A stretch of 10,049 bases of DNA from JANQRV01 sp964533785 (GTDB taxonomy: Bacteria > Bacteroidota > Bacteroidia > Chitinophagales > Saprospiraceae): contig CAZHNG010000259.1 of assembly GCA_964533785.1 (NCBI GenBank), positions 1-10,049 of the forward strand, written 5' to 3'. Of this stretch, positions 1 through 6,946 are shown piece after piece. The position numbers were made by a program, and so were the translations under genes. The notes under the pieces were generated by a model. That model was given only the letters and a program-made list of their open reading frames with translations. It made no database searches and was not told the DNA's origin. How positions within the stretch are numbered: position 1 is the first letter of the stretch; every line of letters begins with the position of its first letter.

Positions 1-63
1 CGTTTCCTGTGCTCTCATTTTCTTCGGGCATTACTTATCGGCTATGCTTACCGCAAATTCATT

Positions 64-151
64 GATCATTGCACTTCTGCTCATTGCTCATTGCACTTCT
101 GCTCATTGCTCATTGCACTTCTGCTCATTGATCATTGCACTTCTGCTCAAT
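64..151. repeat. Tandem repeat, 22-bp unit x 4
   Basis: Four head-to-tail 22-bp units lie at 64-85, 86-107, 108-129 and 130-151. All share the core CATTGCACTTCTGCTCA. Units 1 and 4 begin GATC and units 2 and 3 begin GCTC. The last unit ends in CAAT rather than CATT and runs into GAGCAATGA, an inverted copy of the TCATTGCTC at the unit junctions. There are no spacers, so this is not a CRISPR array. I see no gene in the 313 bases before the CHAT gene; this block and simple AT-rich sequence fill it. Similar 'TCATTGCTCATTG' blocks are familiar between Bacteroidota genes. Their role is unknown to me. Confidence 0.9.
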
Positions 152-313
152 GAGCAATGAACAAGTCTATTGATGTTATGAAAGCAATGATGTTTGAGTT
201 AACAAGTATTAAATCCCTCTCTTACTTTGCATTCTGAGCTTAAGTTGGTACTTTAACTCTCGATACTTGCCAAGAGTTGCCCGCAGGCAATAGCAAACTA
301 AACCAAGTGACGT

Positions 314-2164
314 ATGAGCCTTATTTTCCTGGCTTTTGCCAATGATGCTGAAAACCCACTGCCGTCTCTGTCCCGCGAAGAGGACGGTGTTTTTGAAATC
401 CTTTCGCGGCGATATGTAGAAAAACATTTCGACCTGCAGCGCGAGTCGCACGCTACTTTGCCCAAGCTGACGCAATACCTGGTGCGTTTTCGGGAGGAGT
501 TGTCCGTGTTTATGTTCAGTGGGCACGCCGGACGGGACCGTTTGGTACTGGAAGACGAACACGCCAATTCCGAAGGCATCGCCCAATTGCTGGGAAAATG
601 CCCAAAACTACAGTTGGTCATTCTCAACGGTTGTTCTACTGAAGATCAGGTGCAGCGCCTGCTGGAGCTGGAAAACCGCCCGATGGTGATCGCCACCAGC
701 GCGCCGGTAGGCGATAGGACGGCCTGCCAGTTTGCGATCAGCTTTTTTCAAGCTTTTTCTGATCAGTATGCGCCTTTGGCCGAAGCTTTTGATATTGGAT
801 TGGCAGGAGCACAAGCAGCGGCCCCAGGTCCGATTACCGTAAAAACAGACCGCGATATCGCATTCCTGGAAAAGAGAACGACGGATAAACCCTTGTGGGG
901 CATATTTCCTACGGAGGCAACTGATGAAAAGCAGTACTGGCTACTACCCATTGGGCAGGAAGTAAACGAAGAGCGGGAGGCGGCACATCCCAATGATTTT
1001 TTGATCAACGAGCTCATGGACGCCCTGGAACCTTTTGCCGACGAGGTGAAACAGATCAAAGCTGAAGAACAGAAACGCAGCACTGATTTGATTTTTGGCG
1101 GAACGACCGTCTCCTTAAAACCCCGCAAACAAAAAGTCATCATCCAAAGTTTTCCTTCCCCGATCAGCAGCCACCTTAAGGCTTTATTTGCACCGCGCAG
1201 ACCGGGTATGCGGGGAGAGGTTTTCTATGATGTTTTTAACCTGCCGCGTATGCAGCGCCTGATCCAGGCCTTCCTGAGTGCGGTGGAATTGCCGGCCTTC
1301 CTGTTGCTGGGACAATTGTGGGATGAGCTCCTGGTGAATAGAAAAACACCTGTAGCAGAAAGCCTCAAAGCTCAGATCAAACACTATTTGCTCGCCGATG
1401 CACAGACCCGGCGTACGGCCATTCAATTCGACCTGATCCCCGCTTTGCAGCAATGGTTGGTGGCGCATGAACTGGCGCCGGCTTTTCCGGGTTTGAACGA
1501 TCAAAGGGCGAATTTTATGCCCACGGGTGCTTATTATAATGCCTGCCGGACGCTGGAGTCCATTCTGAAGCGGCTGGAAAAGCGGCAATTCCGCGGTAGT
1601 GACGATCCGCAAGTAGCCCCCACCTGCCTGGTGGCGGAGAAGTGCTTGGCAGAAATCCTGAAAGTATTGAGTTTTTTGGCCCACTATTCCCTGATTTCTA
1701 TCCGCAATATCGACGTACTGCGCAACCGGAAATACCTGGAAGCCTTGTACGTACATAAAGTGGTGCGGCTGGAGATCAACCTCGATTATCAGGATGCCGC
1801 CCCAACCCTGGATGTAGAAGGCCTCAAGGAATTTCTGCATAATTATTCCATTCTCATTCGCCCGAAAACGTTGGACGTAGGCTCAGCCTACGGCCAACGG
1901 GATTATTTTATGAACCTGACGCCCTTCATTTTCGATGAGAACGCTTTTATCCAGAAAACGCAGGCGCGCAAAGGAAACCTGAAACTATATTACTTCGATC
2001 ATTATGATCAACGCCAGGATACACTTTACTTCAAGCATGTGGATAATTTTGCCAATCCTTTGTTGCCCTTATCGGCCAAGGACAATACGCCGTTGCAACA
2101 CTTGCGCCAGCAGATGGATGAATTCGCCCAGTTATTGTTCAATGAAAACCTTCGCGAACTATGA
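314..2164 (+). CDS. CHAT-domain (caspase-like) protease, putative effector
   Basis: This 616-residue protein has an N-terminal CHAT domain, a clan CD caspase/separase-like cysteine peptidase, at about residues 1-170. The catalytic His is in FSGHAG (H71) and the Cys in VILNGCST (C107). The following VIATSAPVGD and Phe/Ala-rich helix are typical of CHAT proteins. Residues 170-616 match no family I recognise. They look mostly helical, with no signal peptide or clear membrane segment, so a cytoplasmic protein is expected. The ATG at 314 puts the first beta-strand (LIFLAFAN) right at the N-terminus, as usual. The gene ends in an ATGA overlap (4 nt) with the STAND/FGE gene, so the two are almost certainly translationally coupled and act together. 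The likely role is cleavage of a host or partner protein once the STAND partner senses a ligand. The substrate is unknown. A weak TTACTTTG element at 222-229 could be its promoter. Confidence 0.87.
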   Translation: MSLIFLAFANDAENPLPSLSREEDGVFEILSRRYVEKHFDLQRESHATLPKLTQYLVRFREELSVFMFSGHAGRDRLVLEDEHANSEGIAQLLGKCPKLQLVILNGCSTEDQVQRLLELENRPMVIATSAPVGDRTACQFAISFFQAFSDQYAPLAEAFDIGLAGAQAAAPGPITVKTDRDIAFLEKRTTDKPLWGIFPTEATDEKQYWLLPIGQEVNEEREAAHPNDFLINELMDALEPFADEVKQIKAEEQKRSTDLIFGGTTVSLKPRKQKVIIQSFPSPISSHLKALFAPRRPGMRGEVFYDVFNLPRMQRLIQAFLSAVELPAFLLLGQLWDELLVNRKTPVAESLKAQIKHYLLADAQTRRTAIQFDLIPALQQWLVAHELAPAFPGLNDQRANFMPTGAYYNACRTLESILKRLEKRQFRGSDDPQVAPTCLVAEKCLAEILKVLSFLAHYSLISIRNIDVLRNRKYLEALYVHKVVRLEINLDYQDAAPTLDVEGLKEFLHNYSILIRPKTLDVGSAYGQRDYFMNLTPFIFDENAFIQKTQARKGNLKLYYFDHYDQRQDTLYFKHVDNFANPLLPLSAKDNTPLQHLRQQMDEFAQLLFNENLREL

Positions 2165-5022
2165 AGAGCCCCTTTAAATTTCTGGATGCCTACGCGCTGG
2201 AAGACAAAGCTGTTTTTTTCGGGCGCGACAAGGAAGTCAATGCCTTGTATGACCTGTTGTTTCGCACGCCCATTGTGCTGCTACACGGTTTATCCGGTAC
2301 GGGTAAGACGAGCCTGATCCAGTGCGGGCTGGCCGGCCGGTTTGAAGGCCCCGACTGGTATCCCTTTTTCATCCGGCGTGGGCAGGATATCAATCAGTCG
2401 GTACGTGCTGAGTTGGATAAGGCTTTGCCGGAAAGGCCCGTCGGAGATGACCTGCCGGCCTACATCCAGCAGATCTTCGAAAGCTACTACAGCCCGGTTT
2501 ATCTCATCTTCGATCAGTTTGAAGAATTATTCATTCTGGGTAAAGAAGCGGAGCGCAAACAATTTGTGGCCGACCTGAAAGCCATCCTCGACGCGGAATT
2601 ACCCTGCAAAATATTGCTGGTACTGCGCGAGGAATACCTGGGGCGCTTGTACGAATTTGAAGAACAGATCTCCTACCTCTTTGATTTCCGCTTGCGGGTA
2701 GAGCCCATGGGCCGCTCGCGCGTTACGGAAGTGTTGGAGCAGTCTTTTGCCGCCTTTAATATCAGCCTGGAAGAGCCGGCGGCCGAGCGGCTGGATGAGA
2801 TCATCCGCAACGTCAGCGGAGAAAAGGCGGGTATCGAATTGCCCTATTTGCAGATCTACCTGGACTTGCTGTATAAGGAAGACTACCAAGACACCTACCC
2901 CGGACAGGAAAGAGGGGAGGAGCTGCCACCGCTGACCTTCACCCAGCAAGAGATCGAACAGTTTGGCCCCATTGAGGATGTACTGGAAAAATTCCTCTAC
3001 CAGCAGGAACAGGAAATCAGTGAACAACTTAATCAACAACACCCCAACCTGCCATCAAATGTGGTAAGGGCCGTTCTGGACATCTTCGTCACCGAAGAAG
3101 GCACCAAACAACCCCTCCGTTTTCACCGGCCGCAAGGCAGTGAGCAGATGATCATCGAAGATGCTGAAAAGTTGATGCTGCCGGATATTCCCGCTGCAGC
3201 CCTGGTCAATTGTATCGAGGCGCTGGAACAAAGCCGACTGCTGGGTATTGGTGATACGACCATCGAATTGGCGCACGATAAGCTGGCCGCCCTCATCCAC
3301 GAGCAACGCACGGAAGCACAGCGCAACCTCATCCGCGCCCGCGCCCGCCTGAAGTTTGCCCTGGAAGAAAATGCACTCTCCGGTGCTTTTCTCAACGCCA
3401 AACAACTGGAAGACCTGGAACCCTACCTGCCCCAACTGGAAAAAGAACCCGGCGTAGCCGCCTTCATCGCCGCCAACCAGCAGTACCTGGCCGATGAAGA
3501 AGCTGCAAAATTGGAACAGCAGCAACGCGAGCTAAAACTGGCGCAGGAAAAACTAGCCGCCCAAAAACGAGCCAGCCGCCGCCAGCGCCTATTCCTCGCT
3601 CTCATTTCTTTAGTGCTCGTTTTTGCGGCCTGGCAATGGTGGCAGGCGCAACAGAATTTAGTGTTGGCTAATGATGCCAGCAAAGAAGCGCAGGCCAATG
3701 AAGCACTTGCTAAACAAAACGAACAAGCAGCTAAAGACAACCTGGATCTAGCCCAACAACGAGAACTAGAAGCCGCAGAAGCCAGAGATTCAGCCTTGTA
3801 CCAAAAACAATTGGCGGATGCCGCCGCTACTGAAGCAACCAAGGCCAAAAACCAAGCCCAAAAAGCCCTGGCTGATCTACAAACCGCCAGTGCTAAAATC
3901 CTGGACAATATCCTGGCTGCCGCTGAACCGGACCTTCTCAACCTCGATTACGAAGCCGCCCTCGACAAATACAGGACCGCCGCTGCCCTCAAAGTGGATG
4001 ACCGAAAAGTGGGCCGGGCAATGCTGGAAGTGGCCTATTTCTACAGTGAAGCGCATCAATTTGAGCGCGCTATTCCGCTGTTGGATACGGTTCAACTATT
4101 ATACGGAGGCGGGCGGCTGGAACCCGTCTTTCAAGATACTTTGGAAGAAATGCGAACGATTATGGCGGGGCTGGATGCTGATCGGCTGAATGAACTGCAA
4201 TTGCGTTATTATCCGGAAATGGTTACCGTACCCGGCGGTACTTTTGGGATGGGTTGTGATTCAACCTTGCAAAATAATAATTGTTATGATTTAGAAAAGC
4301 CATTGCACGAAGTAAAATTGGGCAGCTATGAAATAGCCAAGACGGAGACGACCAACTGGCAGTTCCACCTTTTTGTGCAGGCTACCGGTTATGATAATAC
4401 CGCCTATTTGGAAGTAGATTGGAAAGCCTTGGGTTTGGGAGATCGGCCTGCCGCAAGAATCAACTGGTACGATGCAGTTCATTATGCCAATTGGTTGAGT
4501 GCGCAACAAAACAACAGTTTGGTGTATACCATTGATACGACTCGAAAGGACCCTAACAACAAGAGTGATTTTGACAACTATAAATGGCTGGTAGAACTGG
4601 ATACCCTAGCCCAGGGGTACCGGCTACCGACGGAAGCCGAATGGGAATTTGCCGCCCAAGGTGGGCGATCGAGACAGGATTTTGTTTATAGTGGAAGTAA
4701 TGATTTGGACTCGGTTGGGTGGTATAGTAAGAATAGCAATAGCCGGCCCCATGCGGTGGGAGGTAAACCCCCAAATGCTTTGGGCTTGTATGATATGAGT
4801 GGAAACGTATGGGAATGGTGTTGGGATTGGTACGGTGACTATGAAGAAGGACAGGAGGTAATCGTTAATCCCAGAGGATCTACGGAGGGCTCGAGCCGCG
4901 TTATCCGCGGCGGCGGTTGGATCAGCGGCAGCGCGCAGTACTGCCGGGTGTCGTATCGCAGCAGCGGCCCTCCCGTCAACCGCTTCGCCAGCTACGGCTT
5001 CCGCCTGGTTCGCTCCCTCTAG
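2161..5022 (+). CDS. nSTAND NTPase - transmembrane - FGE/C-type-lectin DGR target protein
   Basis: This 953-residue protein is the DGR target. Residues 15-200 are a novel-STAND-type NTPase: Walker A GLSGTGKTS (43-51), Walker B YLIFDQFEE (D118, E121/E122) and a sensor arginine in LVLREE (R157). Helical and winged-helix-like sequence follows to about 400. A coiled coil (about 440-475) leads into one hydrophobic helix (about 477-494) preceded by KRASRRQR. A long Ala/Gln/Glu coiled coil (500-575) and a short TPR-like helical part (about 590-660) come next. Residues 685-953 are an FGE-sulfatase (SUMF1-like, C-type-lectin fold) domain: PGGTFGMG, RLPTEAEWEFA, GNVWEW (881-886) and GFRLV. The DGR variable region covers residues 910-953. 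Seventeen residues there differ from the template-encoded ones (912, 919, 921-924, 927, 932, 934-937, 939, 942-945). The domain probably binds ligand rather than acting as an enzyme. The positive charge before the helix predicts the NTPase inside and the variable domain outside the membrane. The ATG overlaps the CHAT stop. Confidence 0.93.
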   Translation: MKSPFKFLDAYALEDKAVFFGRDKEVNALYDLLFRTPIVLLHGLSGTGKTSLIQCGLAGRFEGPDWYPFFIRRGQDINQSVRAELDKALPERPVGDDLPAYIQQIFESYYSPVYLIFDQFEELFILGKEAERKQFVADLKAILDAELPCKILLVLREEYLGRLYEFEEQISYLFDFRLRVEPMGRSRVTEVLEQSFAAFNISLEEPAAERLDEIIRNVSGEKAGIELPYLQIYLDLLYKEDYQDTYPGQERGEELPPLTFTQQEIEQFGPIEDVLEKFLYQQEQEISEQLNQQHPNLPSNVVRAVLDIFVTEEGTKQPLRFHRPQGSEQMIIEDAEKLMLPDIPAAALVNCIEALEQSRLLGIGDTTIELAHDKLAALIHEQRTEAQRNLIRARARLKFALEENALSGAFLNAKQLEDLEPYLPQLEKEPGVAAFIAANQQYLADEEAAKLEQQQRELKLAQEKLAAQKRASRRQRLFLALISLVLVFAAWQWWQAQQNLVLANDASKEAQANEALAKQNEQAAKDNLDLAQQRELEAAEARDSALYQKQLADAAATEATKAKNQAQKALADLQTASAKILDNILAAAEPDLLNLDYEAALDKYRTAAALKVDDRKVGRAMLEVAYFYSEAHQFERAIPLLDTVQLLYGGGRLEPVFQDTLEEMRTIMAGLDADRLNELQLRYYPEMVTVPGGTFGMGCDSTLQNNNCYDLEKPLHEVKLGSYEIAKTETTNWQFHLFVQATGYDNTAYLEVDWKALGLGDRPAARINWYDAVHYANWLSAQQNNSLVYTIDTTRKDPNNKSDFDNYKWLVELDTLAQGYRLPTEAEWEFAAQGGRSRQDFVYSGSNDLDSVGWYSKNSNSRPHAVGGKPPNALGLYDMSGNVWEWCWDWYGDYEEGQEVIVNPRGSTEGSSRVIRGGGWISGSAQYCRVSYRSSGPPVNRFASYGFRLVRSL

Positions 5023-5033
5023 TTCAATGGTAA
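4886..5033 (+). repeat. DGR variable repeat (VR)
   Basis: This is the recipient copy of the DGR. It aligns without gaps to the TR at 6761-6908 (offset 1875). Twenty mismatches lie between 4895 and 4993, and each sits opposite an A in the TR. It covers the last codons of the FGE domain, the TAG stop (5020-5022) and 11 nt beyond. The last 38 nt (4996-5033) are identical to the TR and are the expected IMH-like homing segment where cDNA integration begins. Upstream of 4886 the match decays. Positions 4883-4885 could add two more A-to-G changes, but 4882 is a non-A mismatch, so the 5' boundary is uncertain by about 3 nt. Confidence 0.96.
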
Positions 5034-5060
5034 AGGGGAAAAACAGGAGTGAGGAGGAGG

Positions 5061-5126
5061 GCCTTTTGTCGGTGGAGCGCCATAAACGACCCTAAGGGAG
5101 TAAATGGCGCGGAATGGGCAAAAGGG
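5061..5126. promoter_or_regulatory. Inverted repeat/hairpin just downstream of VR
   Basis: A perfect 7-bp inverted repeat, GCGCCAT (5077-5083) and ATGGCGC (5104-5110), encloses 20 nt that contain a small CCC-TAA-GGG hairpin. Outer arms 5061-5070 and 5117-5126 pair over 9 of 10 positions with one G-T wobble, giving a nested hairpin or cruciform that starts 27 nt after the VR. In the Bordetella phage DGR, a hairpin/cruciform just after the VR increases homing, and position and orientation here agree with that role. A transcription terminator for the CHAT/STAND operon is the alternative, but there is no T-run after the arm. Confidence 0.55.
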
Positions 5127-5128
5127 GG

Positions 5129-5236
5129 AACACGGATTTAAACGGATTTTAGGATTGCACGGATTGATTTATTTTTTCTTCAGCCTATAAAAGCTAAATG
5201 AATCTGTGTAATCCATCAATCTTTTTAATTCGTGTT
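5129..5236. repeat. Imperfect palindromic interspersed element (Bacteroidota 'AATCCGTG' type)
   Basis: The left arm 5129-5165 (AACACGGATT...GCACGGATT) and right arm 5201-5236 (AATCTGTGTAATCC...CGTGTT) are reverse complements over most of 36 positions with one gap. They enclose a 35-nt AT-rich centre. Sequences of the form AATCCGTGTAATCC...CGTGTT recur between genes in many Bacteroidota, so this is probably a dispersed palindrome, not a DGR part. It separates the target gene from the accessory/RT genes and could end or process the upstream transcript. Copies elsewhere in the genome cannot be seen from this window. Confidence 0.6.
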
Positions 5237-5276
5237 TCGCAGGATTGTGCTCCGATGTGCGAGAAAAAATGTTTAT

Positions 5277-5726
5277 ATGCAGATAAAAATATTTACCATC
5301 CCGATCATGGGAGGAGAAAGGTTATTGGAAGACCTGAACGTTTTTTTGCGCAGCAAAAAGGTATTACAGGTGGAGCAGCATTTGGTGCAGGAAAAGGCCG
5401 GATCTTTTTGGTGTTTTTCGGTGCGCTACGCCGAAGATCGAGGAAAAACTAAGTTTAGGCAAAAAAGTAAAATTGATTATCGGGAGGTACTGGATGAGGC
5501 TGCTTTCGCCCGGTATGCCAAATTGAAAGAGATAAGGAAAGCCATAGCGGAGGAAGAAGCCATACCCGCGTATGCAGTATTTACTAATGAAGAGTTGGCA
5601 GAATTGGCCAAAGAAGAGGAGTTGACGCTCAAAAAAATGAGGGCCATCAAAGGTATTGGTGAAAAGCGGATAGAAAAATATGGTAGTCGATTTGTAACAA
5701 ATAAGTCTGCACATGAAAAGGGTTAA
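5277..5726 (+). CDS. HRDC-domain DGR accessory protein
   Basis: I take the ATG at 5277 (149 residues, MQIKIFTIPI...). An upstream ATG at 5232 would add 15 basic residues lying on the dispersed palindrome, with no family resemblance. Residues 1-55 resemble the N-terminal part of HRDC-type DGR accessory proteins: a FTIP strand, a LNVFLRSKKV helix and a final WCFSVRY strand. Residues 77-140 are an HRDC (helicase and RNase D C-terminal) nucleic-acid-binding domain, with a YAKLKEIRKAIA helix, an AVFTNEELAELA helix and IKGIGEKRIEKYG (124-136). The gene overlaps the RT start by 14 nt, so co-translation is likely. It probably takes the place of Avd, binding the template RNA or cDNA complex with the RT. 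That role is inferred from position and family. Confidence 0.85.
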   Translation: MQIKIFTIPIMGGERLLEDLNVFLRSKKVLQVEQHLVQEKAGSFWCFSVRYAEDRGKTKFRQKSKIDYREVLDEAAFARYAKLKEIRKAIAEEEAIPAYAVFTNEELAELAKEEELTLKKMRAIKGIGEKRIEKYGSRFVTNKSAHEKG

Positions 5727-6705
5727 TGCGCTTATTCCGGAAATCGTTGATCCTGATAATTTGCGAATGGCCTTTTTGAAGGTTCACAAAGGTAAACGCC
5801 ACACTCCTCAGGTTCTGAAATTTCAATCCAATTTAGATGAAAATTTATTGGTGCTGCGCCGGCAAATTCAAACGGGATTGGTAGATGTTGGGAACTATCG
5901 CTACTTCAAAATTTATGATCCGAAAGAACGAGAGATCTGTGCTTGTGCATTTCATGAACAGGTTTTACACCATGCCTTAATGAATGTGTGCCATCCTTAC
6001 TTTGAACGTCAATTGATCTTTGACACCTATGCCACCCGACCGGGTAAAGGTACTTATGCTGCTTTAGAGCGCGCAAAACAATTTACCAGACAATATTCCT
6101 GGTATTTGAAATTGGATGTGAAGAAATTTTTCGCTAGCATTCATCATGAGGTGTTGATGAATCAGTTGATGAGATTGTTCAAAGACTATAAATTGATCGA
6201 GATTTTTGCGAAAATAATCGATAGTTACGAAGATTTAGACGGCCGGGGATTGCCTATCGGAAATTTGACTAGTCAATACTTTGCCAATCATTATTTATCG
6301 GGATTGGATCACTTCATAAAGGAAAAACTGCGGGTGAAGGCCTACGTCAGATACATGGATGACATGGTCTTTTGGAGCAACGACAAAGCTATTTTAAAAC
6401 AGGTATTTTTAGAGGTAAATCATTTTATACAGAGTCAATTGAATTGTACTCTAAAACCGCAGATGCTCAACCAAACAAAATATGGAGTTACTTATTTGGG
6501 GTATAGAGTCTTTCCTTTTTACCTGCAATTATCTCAACGTAGTAAACAAAGGTTTATCAAGAAGTTAAGTTTGCTTGATACAGCATATAAGAATGGATCC
6601 TGTAGTGAAGCCGATTGCCAGCAAAAGGTGCAGTCCCTGCTGGCATTTACTCAACATGCGGATGCTTCTAGGTTTAGGAGACTTGTCTTGAAGCAGCTGT
6701 CGTAA
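5713..6705 (+). CDS. DGR reverse transcriptase
   Basis: This 330-residue protein is a compact RT of the DGR group, which makes adenine-mutagenised cDNA from the TR RNA for transfer to the VR. Motif order is KEREICACAFHEQVLHHAL (71-89, RT1/2), LKLDVKKFF with catalytic D135 (RT3/A), GLPIGNLTSQ (179-188, RT4) and YMDD with D216 and D217 (214-217, RT5). A GYRVFPF-type RT7 motif and a basic thumb follow. The IGxxxSQ form of RT4, in place of the QGxxxSP of group II intron and retron RTs, is the DGR hallmark; its Ile (I182) is at the position linked to adenine infidelity in the Bordetella phage enzyme. All three catalytic aspartates are present and the frame is intact, so it should be active. No maturase or endonuclease domain is visible. 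The ATG at 5713 lies inside the accessory gene's end, and the TR starts 55 nt after the stop. Confidence 0.97.
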   Translation: MKRVNALIPEIVDPDNLRMAFLKVHKGKRHTPQVLKFQSNLDENLLVLRRQIQTGLVDVGNYRYFKIYDPKEREICACAFHEQVLHHALMNVCHPYFERQLIFDTYATRPGKGTYAALERAKQFTRQYSWYLKLDVKKFFASIHHEVLMNQLMRLFKDYKLIEIFAKIIDSYEDLDGRGLPIGNLTSQYFANHYLSGLDHFIKEKLRVKAYVRYMDDMVFWSNDKAILKQVFLEVNHFIQSQLNCTLKPQMLNQTKYGVTYLGYRVFPFYLQLSQRSKQRFIKKLSLLDTAYKNGSCSEADCQQKVQSLLAFTQHADASRFRRLVLKQLS

Positions 6706-6760
6706 TTAAGAAAAAAATGATTTTCCCCAATCCTTATGCATGAATACGGTTAATCATCAA

Positions 6761-6908
6761 AGGGCTCGAACCGCGTTATCCGCGGCGGCAGTTGGAACAA
6801 CAACAACGCGCAGAACTGCCGGGTGTCGAATCGCAACAACGACAATCCCGACAACCGCAACGACAACAACGGCTTCCGCCTGGTTCGCTCCCTCTAGTTC
6901 AATGGTAA
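6761..6908 (+). repeat. DGR template repeat (TR)
   Basis: This 148-nt donor copy for the VR at 4886-5033 contains 40 adenines. Twenty differ in the VR (10 to G, 7 to T, 3 to C); no C, G or T position differs. Read in the frame of the target, it encodes SNRVIRGGSWNNNN-type sequence with 14 Asn (AAC/AAT), 3 Asp (GAC) and 1 Ser (AGT) codons at changeable positions, and mostly A-free codons (CGC, GGC, TGC, TCG, GCG, CTG) at scaffold positions. AAY codons can change at both As without giving a stop codon. The GC-rich, A-free tail 6871-6895 plus the end to 6908 is the IMH* counterpart. Confidence 0.97.
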
Positions 6909-6946
6909 GTATTTCAAATAGTCTTGAGAAAAGAAAACCATTGAAC
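6897..6946 (+). other. 10-bp inverted repeat pairing TR 3' end with spacer
   Basis: GTTCAATGGT (6897-6906), inside the last bases of the TR, is the exact reverse complement of ACCATTGAAC (6937-6946) in the spacer, with a 30-nt loop. The spacer arm has no counterpart near the VR, so only the TR copy can fold this way. Template RNA pairing next to the TR 3' end is where a DGR RT would need to begin cDNA synthesis, so a role in priming is plausible (inference). Confidence 0.6.

Noticed and set aside
64..151. CRISPR array
   Set aside because: The repeats are direct tandem copies with no spacers, and there are no cas genes.
1184..1840. 218-codon minus-strand open frame opposite the CHAT gene
   Set aside because: Its composition is that of an antisense shadow; no motif and no start context.
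3423..3941. 172-codon minus-strand open frame opposite the STAND protein, Ala/Ser/Cys-rich
   Set aside because: This is antisense of the Ala/Gln/Glu coiled-coil codons. Low complexity, no family signal, and the plus strand is firmly coding.
5232..5276. Upstream ATG (5232) as start of the HRDC gene
   Set aside because: The 15 extra residues are basic, lie partly on the palindrome arm and do not resemble the family's start; the ATG at 5277 begins the conserved FTIP strand.
5198..5452. 84-codon plus-strand open frame before the RT
   Set aside because: It overlaps the palindrome and the HRDC gene in another frame; the HRDC frame has clear domain motifs.
5713..6705. Group II intron maturase or retron RT
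   Set aside because: RT4 reads IGNLTSQ, there is no maturase/endonuclease domain, and an adenine-specific TR/VR pair is present.
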